Shown here one piece after another: positions 18,837 through 30,702 of a stretch of 64,000 nucleotides of DNA. The notes beneath the pieces were generated by a model that was not told the origin of the DNA, made no database searches, and was given only the letters and a program-made list of their open reading frames with translations. The stretch lies in NCBI RefSeq assembly GCF_000143535.2, contig NC_037314.1, forward strand, positions 2,728,001-2,792,000, written 5' to 3'. Numbering within the stretch: the first letter of the stretch is position 1; every line of letters begins with the position of its first letter. The translations under genes were made by a program, and so were the position numbers. Origin of the DNA: Botrytis cinerea B05.10. Lineage: Eukaryota > Ascomycota > Leotiomycetes > Helotiales > Sclerotiniaceae.

Positions 18837-20425
18837 ATGGCCGCCAATGAACCGGGTATAAATCTGGGACCCAATCAAAATCTCGGTTTCATACCTTGGC
18901 CTCAACCTGGCAACACAATGTCGCAGCTTGACGCAATTATTGCAGACACGGACGACGAAGTCCTCGCTGGAATGGGAGCAAGACTAGAGGCCTACATCTT
19001 AACAGCTGGAAATCGTTCTCTTTCTCGTGAGAATGTACTCAGAATATCCAGGATCCTGGCTACAACATATCAAGCACCTGGTAAGCCGAAAACTACTAAG
19101 AGCGCCCTGGCACCCCTTGGAGGAGGCTATGACATGTAAGTTTCTCGAATTGATAGGGGGGTTGATAGATTGCTAATCCCGGGCGTAGTGATAATCAAAA
19201 AAACTTTAACAAGATCGTCTCTGTTAATGTAGGAACTGGGAAACAGCGAGTCCAATTCAAAGCACTGGCAGGAGTATTGGCCACGCAAGCCGAATATTTC
19301 AAACCTCTTTGTTCTGATCTATGGAGATGTGGTCGTGAAGGTGTCATCTCACTCGAAGATTTTCAACCTGAAAGTTTCGAAATCTTCCTTGCATGGCTCT
19401 ACACCAAGGATATTAGAAACGCCAAAGGTCTGATCAAGAAGATTAAGGGTAATAACGCTCATTTTCGAACACAAGCATATAAGTTTGAATGGTTCCAGTT
19501 ACTTCATTGCTACTTTCTTGCCGATTATATTGGAGCACCGAAGTTCGCCAATTATTTGATGAATGCATTAACCTTGTCATATAGAGGTTGGGTGCGTGAT
19601 GGATTTGTCAAGTCTGCGAAAAACCCACTTTTCAACAAGACAGAGGAGACTATAAAGCTAGTGGATAGCAACACAATCGAATCATCACCACTACGAGCTT
19701 TAATAAAGGATATAATCTTCCCTTCTATTGGAGAGGGACAGTTTCCCATTACCGTCGACCCACCTCCGGGAGCACCTTCTCCGTTTCGTAGAACCAGACG
19801 CGGACTTCATAATCTCTTATTACCGGATCCGCCACTGCCACCTCAGGGCCAAAACACTCAATTTCCAAATAATGGAACGGCTCCGAATCAAAATTTTAAT
19901 CTTGGCTATCCACTGTTTCCTACTAATGTTCCGCCGACTAACCTGAACTTACATCCCGCACCACCAACCAACAATCTTACACAAAACGCTCCCCCTCTAC
20001 TACCCACTGGAACTATAGTACTCCCGAACTTTAACCTACATCTACCGCCAGCCCATCCTCACAACAATCCAATATGGACAACCAATCCTCAAAGAGGTCC
20101 ATTTCGCACTGGCATTCACCACCTTCCCATCTCTCATCACGCCCATTATCCACATCCTATTCCCCGCAACCCCTTCGGCAATCCTAATGCCTTCAACATC
20201 CGAAACCGTGATCCTTTATTCCCACCAACTATCGTACCATCTCGACCCAATTTACGCTCTCGCTTTCTCAAAGCAATGACATTTGGGAAAAGTGAAGATA
20301 AAGTCGATCCGGAAACCGCGGCTGTTGAGTTCAAGAAATGGGAACAGGCATCGATGGTTTGGGAAAATGAGAGATGTAAGTATCATATTCATGCTAAGGG
20401 AAAGGATTGTCGAGATGAAGAGTAG
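18837..20425 (+). CDS. BTB/POZ domain protein with proline-rich insert, cluster member 4
   Basis: Two exons, 18837-19135 and 19189-20425, joined across a 53-bp intron (GTAAGT, branch TGCTAATC, acceptor GTAG) give 511 residues. It is the longest cluster member. The N-terminal exon adds about 100 residues ahead of the BTB fold, unlike the short first exons of members 1-3. The BTB region (about residues 103-165) has KIVSVNVGTG, LATQAEYFK and SFEIFLAWLYTKDI. The helical segment is WFQLLHCYFLADYIGAP and the family motif is ESSPLRALIKDI. A long Pro/Asn/His-rich low-complexity insert (about residues 255-440) follows. The tail reads RCKYHIHAKGKDCRDEE, a C-x-Y-H-x-H-x(5)-C motif. The insert is probably disordered. 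The function is unknown. Confidence 0.82.
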
Positions 20426-21813
20426 AGATCTAGGTTTCGCAAGAAAGTTCTGATGAAGGAATGCTGTGGCTGAGATATAGATTTCAGAATGATCTGCTGA
20501 GCGTGATCTATTATTGTTGGGGGTGTGGGTACAGACATAGATACATTAAGAAGTATGGGGAGTGGCTTGATCTAGCAACTATCACATCATCTATGTTGAT
20601 GATACTATAACATAAATATTCCATTGAGCAAGCCATGATACATGCTACGAAGCAAGTGAGAATACTTGAAGACAATGCAATAAAGCACATAACGGTACAA
20701 ATCCTCATAAAATTTCAGATTGACTTTGAAAGTCTTCTATCTTATCATAAGTCATTTATAAACGAATACTACAATTTGTTCCCAAACAATGAATAAGTAG
20801 CCTGAATGTGATTTGTAAAATCTAAAATACCTTTCTCATCCTAATTTTCTGTCTAATATCTTTGATCATTATTTCTAGCATGTTCCTAGGGGGGAAAATT
20901 ACTTTCAAATCTAGCTTTAGTACTCTATCCTCCACTCTTTCTAATACATTTCCTTGAATGACAGTTCATGTGAATAATCCAAAGTGAAAATATTCATTGG
21001 AACACCTAAAACCCGGGGCTTCTTTCATGACCCAAATGATCCCCTTCGCCTAATCCATATGGGACAATAAAACATCATCGAACCCAAGAATAAGCACTGG
21101 AAATTTTGGCTAATCGAGTTTGTACTTTTAATTTAGCCTCGCTTGTGCAATTCATGCTTGTAAATGCAGTTTCTTAACATACACTCTCATCATTTTACCC
21201 AAAGATTAATAGTTATTGCCCAGTGGCTTCCAGAATCCTTATACAATCAAGTCATTGTAATCGAATACCCCCGATGTGGTAGAGGTTCTTTGAAAAAATA
21301 CATATATGCATAGGAAGATTATCACAATTACTATGAATTATCTAGCGGCCTTTATCTCGAGGGGTATATATTTATTATCTGTGTATTAGATTTTGCCAGA
21401 TAAAGCTACATCTCACATACGTCAATTCCTATATTTTCTATGGAATTGATTAGAATGAATAAAGCTCTTTCAATTGCAAAAATATGAGGAAGAAAATTCC
21501 GGCTTTATTCTCTCTTGATCGGTTAGTGGTTTCAGGGCAGGGTGAGATACAGCGTGATGCTTCTATGGTATTTTAAATCGTTTCAATTATTTGCAATAGT
21601 CCTGTTGATAACTTATGGACTCACAATGAATATTACATTTAAAATATTTGAACAAATTTCTTGGAATAGAAAGAGTATTTGAAAATATTTAGTAAGTTCT
21701 CATTGAGTCATGAAGACCGTACGGACCGTAGCTATCTCACCAATCCTCAGAATCCATCCATTCCCCCATAACCGCAACCATCACATCAACAGCCAAAAAC
21801 CATCCCAGCCTCA
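20426..21813. other. Convergent intergenic region
   Basis: Nearly 1.4 kb between the 3' ends of BTB genes 4 (+) and 5 (-). No gene is supported. It is AT-rich, with no repeat that I can define. Confidence 0.45.
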
Positions 21814-23080
21814 TCAACCCATCGAATATCCCACCGCCGAAGAGATCGTCACATCTGCTCCTCCCTCCGCATTCTTCCTCTCCCTCGCACTCTGCACTTG
21901 ACAATTCATCATCTCATCATCATCCTTATGTTCATGAAACACACATCCCATATACATTTCTCTCCATCCTCGATCCCTCGCCTCTTTTCCCAGCTTCGCG
22001 TACGCACCCAGTAAATCAATCATAAATTCCATCGGGACCGCGAGTTCCCCCTGCGTACCGGGCTCCGCACCTGCGATCAGAGTACTGAAGCTGGAAGGTT
22101 GAGCGTAGTATTTGGGATAGCGGGCAGAATAGTTGATGATCATCTGAACGAGCATTTTCCGCAACGGCGAATTAGGATTTGTAGAAGCATACAGAAAAGA
22201 GATTTGAGCGGGCGAGCCACCGAGAATATTTCTCGAATCCGGGGGAAGGAGTTTAGTTTTTCGATTGGGGGTATTGTTTTGTTCTACTATGTGCGGGGTG
22301 GTTGATGTTTGTATTTGGTTAAATATATTGTCGTTTCCTTCAGTTGTGAGTTGGGATAATCGATCAATTAATGCGTTGTATTCTGCGGTTCCTGGAGTTG
22401 CGAGAATATTCTCGTCCTTTTCGTCTTCTAGTTGTCTTCGATGGGTTTGCCATCCGCATTCTTCTCTCAGAGCGCATATCATCGTGTCGATAATTTTATT
22501 AGCGAATTTAGGCGCGATTAGAAATTGAGAAAGTTTGTAGCACTCAATCAGCTGATCCCAAAGCCTATTGTATTGTTTAATGCGCTCGAAAACGTCAACA
22601 CTAGTGATGCCAACAAATTTTGCCGAAGATTTCAGCTCATTAGTTGTGTTCCACGATACGAAGATGGAGAAAGCGTCGGTTTGAGCCGGTGTGGTGCAGG
22701 GAAATGGGATATTATTTGCGCGTTGGTGTTCTTGACGGAGAGCACGGATGTAAGGAGGTGTGGTATCTGGCACTGTCGGTGTGTCGGGCATGAATATGCT
22801 GCGGAAAAAAAGAGAGTTCAAACAGAAGACTGCGAGGGGCCAGGTTACACGGATAGGATTGGAGGTAGGTCCAATGGTAACGCTGGTTAGATCGTCATAA
22901 TTGATGCTAGGATTTGTTAGTCTGCTTGGGTTACGGGTTTAGAGAAACCTACTCTGAAGGTTCTATGGGAGTGGACCGAGTATTTTTTGCAATCCACGGT
23001 GTGTTTGTGAGTTTATAGAGACCTAATTCTGTTGTTTCTGGATGAATATAAGAAGCATAAGATTCTTCTAAGTCGGGCAT
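21814..23080 (-). CDS. BTB/POZ-related protein, cluster member 5
   Basis: Two minus-strand exons, 23080-22953 and 22906-21814, joined across a 46-bp intron (GTAGGT, branch ACTAAC, acceptor CCTAG) give 406 residues. The ATG at 23080 opens a 43-codon first exon that enters the BTB region in frame (INYDDLTSVTIGP). The BTB fold is more divergent here: the SEYFR position reads LNSLFFRSIF and there is a 25-residue insert before FSIFVSWNTTNEL. The helical segment is WDQLIECYKLSQFLIAP and the family motif is PNSPLRKMLVQMII. The tail has GCVFHEHKDDDEMMNC, matching C-x-F-H-x-H-x(7)-C, then an extra 25 residues. It is convergent with member 4. Confidence 0.8.
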
Positions 23081-24739
23081 TTTGATCAAGTCACCCAATC
23101 AAGTAGATGGTTCAATTTCAATATGATGAACTTTCGTCGACGTTATCGTTGATCGGCGAGAGATTGTGTATCAATACCTTGGAAGTTCGTTACTTTGATA
23201 TCATGGGAATTCGTTGTGAGTTTTATGACCAAAGAAAATCTGATGGGCTGCATGAATTCTTGACTAATATATATTGTGCTTTTTAACATCGATACGGTCT
23301 CTGTTGAAGTAGAAGTACAGATACGGCTTGTAATTTGGGTTAATGATACTGATAGCTATCTTGCTATTTGATAGATATAAGTGTTACAGTTCCTACTGTA
23401 GCGGTATACACAACTAAAGTTTGTAAGGTCGAGTAAACAAGAACAATACAGATTGGTGGACTTCCCAGTTGTTTCTCTTTCGAGTTTTCGTCCCCAATCT
23501 GAAAATAAATGATGGTTTATTCTCACACCCATCCAAATATCCTGTCCTTACCTCGAGATTCCGAGAATGATATTGATCAATACAGTTTTTTCGACTGCAA
23601 TTTAATATTTGAGTCCTTTCGACTCGACTGGATTCTTCTTGTCCACCCAATCTTCCTTGACTTCTTGAGATTTTTTACTTGTCTTTCTTCAAATATTTTT
23701 TGCACTCCTTTATTCGTTATTGCCTTTCACTATAAGACCCGAGATCCTTTGAAGTTCATTGTTTTCCCCACTCACTCTCATTTGAACTTGACAGTAATAG
23801 GCCCTGTCTGCAATAGAGGGTTCACAAATCAATTAGATCTTATCCCAGCAGTCTTCGATTCTCTAAATTCACCATACTTGAAAACTCGACTCAAGCTCTG
23901 AAGAAGTCTCTTCCGAGGAAGTACATAGCACATACACAAGATTTCAAATTGACCCATTGGAATATAAAATCCTCATCTGTGTAAAAATTGTTTTCCATTT
24001 ACTTCTTTGAACATGGGAAACCAATAGCTTATGAGTCTATCCACCCAGAGATCACTCAATCAAAAATGATGTATTTTCAGTTCTTCAATTCACCTATTCG
24101 CCTGTCAGACACGTCGTTTGAGCTCAAGTTAAAATACTTAACTGTCTCCACACAAACCAATCTTTTAAGTGATTATATACATCCTCTATCTTCTCACAAA
24201 AATCAAGATCGCTCAAGCCATCAAAATCCCTCCATCTACTCCAAGCCAGATCTCAATCTCCCGTACTAATTTCCAAGCGCGCTTCGTTTAGAAATGCTCT
24301 CATAAACAATAATTCGCATACGCCCACCCCGCACTATTCAATTCAGTCTCACGCCACTATAAATATTCAATAGAGACATCCCATCAATCAAGACTACCTC
24401 TCCTCACCCGTCTTGTACTTTAGTTATGGTATTCCCCATTTGACAAAATTTACATCGCCTTTTTCAGATCAAGCGCGCACGATTTCAGCATCCGTCATAT
24501 TTTCCGCATACGATTGACCTGCAACCTTTTAGTTTGAGTTACCCTACATAAACTTCTCACTTGCACACCCACTCAATCCCGACGGATAATTCCTACAAAA
24601 TCCAACAACCGCCATCGCATCGCCATTGCCATTGCCATCAACTGCAACTACAAAAATAATTCAAAATCTTCATTCAAAATCTTCACGCCCATAACTATAC
24701 CCACCATCATCTCCCCCCCTAAAACAATCAAAAAACACA
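23081..24739. other. Intergenic
   Basis: About 1.65 kb with only unconvincing open frames (for example 23509-23901 on the plus strand, which is hydrophobic and has no splice support). The last 300 bases are pyrimidine-rich with scattered A-rich blocks, typical of a fungal promoter and leader ahead of the gene at 24740. Confidence 0.45.
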
Positions 24740-25149
24740 ATGCGCCACAGACTCTCCCACCACAATCAAGCCCCCTCAGAAATCTTCATCAACTTCCAAT
24801 CTCACAACCACGACCTCGACAACCTCGTCCTTCACTACCGCAATGCCATCGATAGCGCTTCGTTCCTCAGTATTCTCCACTCAACACTCGCAGAGGTAGC
24901 GCGGCGAATGGAAGAAATATTGCGTTTGAAAACTCTGCTTATGCGATGTCATTTTGATGGGAGATTGAGACTTCGTGGGTGAGTTGAAATTTCTTGGTGT
25001 TTGGGGATGGGGTTTTGGGATACAATGGGTTGGGATGGTATAAATACTGATATGTTGGTGATTATAGCAAGTACAAAAGATTGATTAACAAGATGAGAGG
25101 TATCCAGACGGATTTGTTGGGGTGTTTGTACTGTTATGATGGGAATTGA
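24740..25149 (+). CDS. Small hypothetical protein, 106 aa
   Basis: Two exons, 24740-24978 and 25068-25149, joined across an 89-bp intron (donor GTGAGT, branch TACTGATA, acceptor TATAG) give 106 residues. The ATG sits in a strong context (AAAACACAATG), and the second exon adds 27 codons in frame ending LLGCLYCYDGN. The body is predicted helical (LASILHSTLAEVARRMEEIL-like stretch around residues 35-65). A single CLYC lies near the C-terminus. No family is recognised and no signal peptide is seen. Confidence 0.55.
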
Positions 25150-26759
25150 AGTTGAACACTGCAAAGGGGAAATAGGGCATGGACGGTTTATATCTTGGGG
25201 GTCTGGGATTTTGGGAAATGAATTATTGAATACAGAGTGTGGATGGATGGATGCCATGTTATGAAAGATTGACCTAGAATCCTTTTGTTAATAGCAAGGA
25301 GACGATGTGAAAAGGATGCAGTAGAGAAAATATTGGCTGGACCATTTATTGATATGAAAGAAAAACACCATTCAACGAAACATCTTTTATTTGTGATTAT
25401 GTGAATGAGAGATCTTCATGTCTCTTGCTAATTTATCAATTATTATCTCTCAACTATCTCTTTGAAATAAGAATAAGTAAGTATCTCAAAATCCTAACAT
25501 CTCAGTATTTTCTTGTTAGATCCCCCCCTCCACATCTCAAATCCCAAATATCTCGAACCCTAATTCTATTGGTCGACAGCCGAACTCCTTTTCCCTTACA
25601 CATCAACCATGAAAACAACATTTCTTTCAACATTCCATACGAATGTTGAGCCAGATATAGAGTTCAATTTAGTGACATTCTCCACACCACTTTTGTAATT
25701 AATCATCTAAGATCTGAAATATCACAATCCATCAAATGACACTAGTAAACTTCTTCTACCTCCTATCAATCCATAAACCAGTCAATCAATTAAACAACTA
25801 CAAATTCATAGATCGAATCCTCCTTCCTACCCACATAATATCCCTCACAATCGACCTCACCTTACCTCACCCAATTCCAACACTTCACAATACCACAATT
25901 ATCAGACTAAACTAATACGGAAAATCCATTACCGCTACCTCATCTTCTTTCTAGCTTCAAACATACCCACCAACCCACCAACCCATCCACCAACCAATCT
26001 ATCAAACTTCCCACTACGATAGCTCCTAGCCTGCCAACTGTAGCGGCGCCATCGCTTAATATACACTTAATGACCAATTATATCGTCAGGATTCTTAGAA
26101 TGTGATTAGATATCCACATTTAATCTTCAATACAAAATCTATTTAATATTATTTCCATTTCATCATTTGGAATGTGATAATATATATTAATTCCTAATCT
26201 TTTCTCCATTACTAATATTTAAAAAATCATCATTTGAAACCAATATTCTATTTTATAAATAGAGTGATTGAAAAAAGCATTACAAAAGCCAATCCAACCA
26301 ATCAGACTTCTTCATACAAGGTGTATTGCACGGACCACGTCCGGCGCCGCTAGTTGACAGTCTACGGGATACCACACTACACCCACTATCTTTTATAAAA
26401 CAAACAATCACCATTTCTTTACTCACTTACAGATAAATTTATAAACGCCATCACATTTGACTCACTGAGTATGAAAAAGAAATGAATTAATCGAATAGAA
26501 GTTTAGAGTTTTATTCAAAACTAGCCTGTTCTACCTTTTTCATTCAATCTCTATCTACTACCTGGAGGTGTATAAAAAAAGAAATGAAAAGGGCTTCTAG
26601 TCTCTACCTCTCTGTATGCTTCTCTACGTCTGCTTTCTATACTGTTTCTGTATGTCCTCCACTGAGCCATCGTGTATGTATCCCATTCATCATCATTATC
26701 AACTCTCTAACCAAAGCGGTCCGTCTGTCTCAACCCTCACTTGTGACAAAATCCTCATT
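25150..26759. other. Intergenic with a possible MITE
   Basis: No gene is supported. It contains pyrimidine-rich leader-like DNA and, at 26027-26364, an inverted-repeat element listed separately. The last 200 bases probably belong to the 3' end of the carboxypeptidase transcript. Confidence 0.45.
26027..26364. mobile_element. Possible MITE-C with GC-rich inverted ends
   Basis: The ends are imperfect inverted repeats: 26027-26050 and the complement of 26343-26364 share TAG-N-CTG-N-CAACT then AGCGGCGCC, with two substitutions and a 2-base indel. The GC-rich ends stand out against a very AT-rich interior of about 290 bp with no coding capacity. No clear target duplication is seen, so this is tentative. 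Confidence 0.4.
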
Positions 26760-29232
26760 TCAAGCTAACCATTCCGCCGCACTGTCCAAACATTTCCCAA
26801 TAATATCAATCCATTTCTCTGCATTATCGTAATCCTCTGCATCAATACTTTCTACCAAACCTGGGAAAACTGCACCTGCATAACCGGTCCACAATCCTGG
26901 TGCAAAAACAACATGTTTGAACCATGTTCTACCATCTAAACCTTCTTGGTATAAAAAGTTTCTCTCGAGATACTTGTATTTCTCATTGACAGTTCGAATT
27001 TGATTGTAAAGTTTGATCTTGGATACAATTTTCCACCATGGAATATCTTGACCCACTTGTTTAGCAAGAACAGCGGCAGTGGAATCATGACGAATTGCTG
27101 CATCTTTTAATGCGGTAGCACGATTGTGGAGACCTTTGAAAGAAAGTTTAAGAGCATTAATATCACCCTTGGTTTCGATCTTAGAGGGACGGAAACGAGC
27201 TTCTTCATCCTGTTCTTCAGAAGAGGATCCAATCATGATCGAGTTCAATTTGGCTTCGGTTTTGCTGATATACCCTTGTAATGCATTTGCGTAGTCAGTA
27301 GCATTGAAAGAAATGACTGGTGTTTCTACCATTTTGGCCGTGTAAAGAGCCCAAATCTTGGACATTGCTTCATGGTAATGAAACCCTGGATCTCCATAGG
27401 TATCCATCCAATGGAATGAGTCATAGTTGGAATGATAATGGAAGACAGCCTTTTCACCACCTTCATGATTAACATCTGGCCCAAATCCAAGATCAATTGA
27501 TGGAATACCAGCATAATCTTGGAAAGCTGTAAAGTCACTACCACTTCCCATGGTACTAATGACTCCATTCCAAAGGTCCCCGACGGTTTGTCCTGGAATT
27601 GTTTGATTGGGTGATTGAACTAAGCTTAAGATTTCACCCAAAGCTTTGTTGTGAAGAGGGCTTGCTGATGCCGAGAAAGTAGGTCCACTCGTACCAACAT
27701 CACAATTGATGTAGGCAACATTGGCATTGTTGAGCCAAGGTAAATATTCTTCAACCCATTCGGTAGAACCAATTAAACCATATTCTTCACCATCCCAACT
27801 GGCAAATACAATGGTACGTAATGGTTTCCATCCTCTAGAAACAGCAACACCAAAACTTCGAACAACTTCGTTGAGAGCTGCAGAACCACTATTTGGATCA
27901 CCAGCGCCACCAACAATCCATGCATCATGATGATTTCCGATGACGATAACTTCGTCTGACAATGTGCCATTAATAATACCAATTAAATTCCAGATAGGTG
28001 TGGTGACATATTCAACATCGTTGACAAGATTGAGAACGAGATTATCTGGTGAGGGACCAATGTTGTATTCTACTCCTTTGTATGCCAAGCCAAGATTTCG
28101 ATCCCACCACTTATTTAAATCTTTTGGCGCAGGTCCGATACCATTGAGAGATTTGAGGATAGGTAAAGCATCCACGTAAGAAATTGGAAGGGAAGGAATT
28201 GAAGGGATTTTGCCATCGACGGGTTGACGTGGAACTCCAGGTTTCGAAGGATATCCTATTGTGGTTCTATAAAATAATTAGTCTTTTGTTACACATTTGT
28301 CGGAAGATTATGACTTACGGATCTCCAGGTGCAACACTAAGGAATTGAGCACTTCCTCTTTGAACACTACTTGGATTTCTGGCTGGTCCATCTGGGTATG
28401 CAATAGCTCCATGTTCCTCAGTGTTTGATCCATCATCACCAGGATCACTGAAGAGAACAGTTCCAACCATTCCTAATTCTTGTGCGCGTTTGATTTTGAG
28501 TCCACGGAAAATTCCACCATATCTTGCAATGGCGATTTTGCCTTCCAGGCTAACATTGAGTCGTACCAAGTCTTCGAAATCTCCGTATGTGCCATAGTTG
28601 ACGTAAACGTATGGTGCAGTGACATTTCCGTATGCAGAGTATCCATGGAACGTTGGGATTCTGGTGTCCAAACCAGTAGTCTCGTCTTCTTCCAGAACAT
28701 CTTCTTCCAAGCTAGCTTCGAATTTGATCTTCAATTCTTCGACCTTGGAGTCCTTACTCGCTGTCTTTTCGTACAAGGCAAGGCGATGACCACGAGGATA
28801 ATTGAGATACACGTCATATGCAACGACTTCCGATTCGATGCCAAATTCCTGCCATCTTTCTTGAGTCCAAGTAACTTGGCTTTTATTTGTTCCAGCTACA
28901 TGCGGGCCGGACGTATAATATTTGCTCCACTCTCTTGCTTTCTCTGCCTTGGGAGTATCGAGTAATATTTGTTGAAGTTCTTCGTATGTGATGGCCGACG
29001 ATTCTCCATGGTGCTTGTCGTGATGCCAATGTTTGTGGTGTCGAGGAAAGAGAGACAGGGGGAGAAGGGAGATGACGACGGCGACAATCAAGCAGCACGT
29101 TGCAGCGATGGTAAAGAATCGACGGATGGTATTGTGTTGATATCTTTGTCGAGGGGGGCCCACGATGACCGTGGCGATCAAGGGAGTGCGTTCATTGCTC
29201 TCCATTTTCTTTTCATCCAGGATTCTACCCAT
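26760..29232 (-). CDS. Glutamate carboxypeptidase II-like M28 metallopeptidase
   Basis: Two minus-strand exons, 29232-28319 and 28266-26760, joined across a 52-bp intron (GTAAGT ... ACTAAT ... TATAG) give 806 residues. It is a type II membrane protein: a short cytosolic N-terminus, one transmembrane helix (about residues 39-62), then a luminal or extracellular catalytic part. This is the layout of human PSMA/NAALADase and of fungal and yeast homologues. The protease-associated (PA) domain is in exon 1. The two-zinc M28 site is complete: H417 in NHHDAW, D428 in GAGDPNSG, catalytic E465 with E466 in DGEEYG, D494 in NCDVG and H583 in HYHSNYDS. A C-terminal dimerisation-like helical domain follows. 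It is expected to trim C-terminal acidic residues from peptides, perhaps at the vacuole or cell surface. A second ATG at codon 10 is possible. It is divergent from the MFS gene. Confidence 0.93.
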
Positions 29233-30702
29233 GATGAAGGTTAGTGAGAGTTGAGAGATACCACTCGCGCGCAGATGTGATGGTATGAAGAGTGAAGAGA
29301 GAAACCATCAATCAAAACATGTCCACGATGGATGAAGAGGTTGAACTGACGATAAAGTAAGGACCTATTGCGTTATCTGAATGATGATGTAGGAACGGAG
29401 TTGGTGGTTGGGTATGTATGCACGGAACTGATTATGTGGAGAGGAATACCAAGGGAGCTAGTACTGAGACAGTATTCCCTTCCCGTAGGCTAAAAAAGCT
29501 TGCCATGCTTCCTTCCCGATATGACAGAGGAGGAGCTGATAAGACATTAAAAGCGGAGACAGGTACATCCGAAGATCACCCTATCAGATGGGATGAGGGG
29601 GGAGAGAGAGAAGCGTGATGTAATTGAGGGAATGCACGTGAGGAGTGAGGAGTGAGGAGTGAAGAGTGAAGAGAGGAGTGAAGAGAGGAGATTGATGATT
29701 AGGTAATACGTGTGAGGATTGTTGGAAGTGAAGTTGTCTATGGATCTCCCACAACACCAACGAAACAACACAACAAAGAAACGACAAAGGAATGCCGCTC
29801 TTCGTGTTTCAGGTGAAGATACGGTAAAGGGAAAGCATGTACAGTGCACGATTGGCAGAGGGCTGATTCAAGTGATGAATACTAAATACTATTGAGGCTG
29901 ATCAGCCAATCATGCGGTAGATATGCTGTGTACTGCATTGTCTGGTCTGGTGGTCCCAACCCCAGGTGGGACAAACAAACAGCCATCAAACAGCCATCAG
30001 CCAAAAAGAGAGAAAGCTTGGGCACGTGATTGAAGTGAAAATGCAGTACGGATAAAGCAGATACAGTGCGCGATGGATAGAAGCTGATCTTATAGTTATA
30101 GTATCTGATCTGTCATGGAGCCAAAAAGAAAGAAAGCAGAGGCACGTGATTGAAGCGATTATCGGCGTGCAGAGTAAATACCCTGGCTCTGGTTCTTCTC
30201 CAATCAAATCAGCCAATTCTTCATCATTTCTCCCATGGACCAATGAATGTCGATACGTGGTCTCCATGTTAATCTATCTGCCCGCATTCGGACATTGAAG
30301 CATGGTAAATCGTGTAAAACCCGTATTAAATCCATAAAATCACGGGACTTAGCACCCACGCTAACCGGAAATCGGCAAGGCGGCATTACGAGGACCTGCA
30401 GCATTGATAGATCATTTATTTGCCCCACCACTTCTACCTGATTTGACTCTCCCTCAACGCATATGACTGACTGACTTCTCTGACAAATCATCACTTACTT
30501 CGTATATGTCTTCCGCTTCCTCTCTCTGCTCTCTTCTTACATCTTCATCATCTTCTTCATCATCGCCATGTATTGAATCTGTTGTTCCCTCACCCGTCTA
30601 CTCTACCACAGCATCCACCCATCCCAAGAGTCCACGACATTGTGCTTTTCCATGCTTGCTGCGGGAAAAAGACGGCAATCCTAAGGCTTTTTCGCCATCA
30701 GC
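29233..30702. promoter_or_regulatory. Divergent promoter region with repeated CACGTG modules
   Basis: This 1.47-kb spacer separates the carboxypeptidase (-) from the MFS gene (+). No gene is seen. It holds a GAGGAGT-type 7-bp tandem array (about 29639-29690) and a direct repeat of about 40 bp at 29999-30038 and 30119-30158. Each repeat contains GGCACGTGATTGAAG, that is, a CACGTG E-box. A role in regulating one or both neighbours is inferred. Confidence 0.5.

Noticed and set aside
23509..23901. 130-codon plus-strand frame
   Set aside because: Starts without good context, no recognisable features, overlaps an equally open antisense frame.
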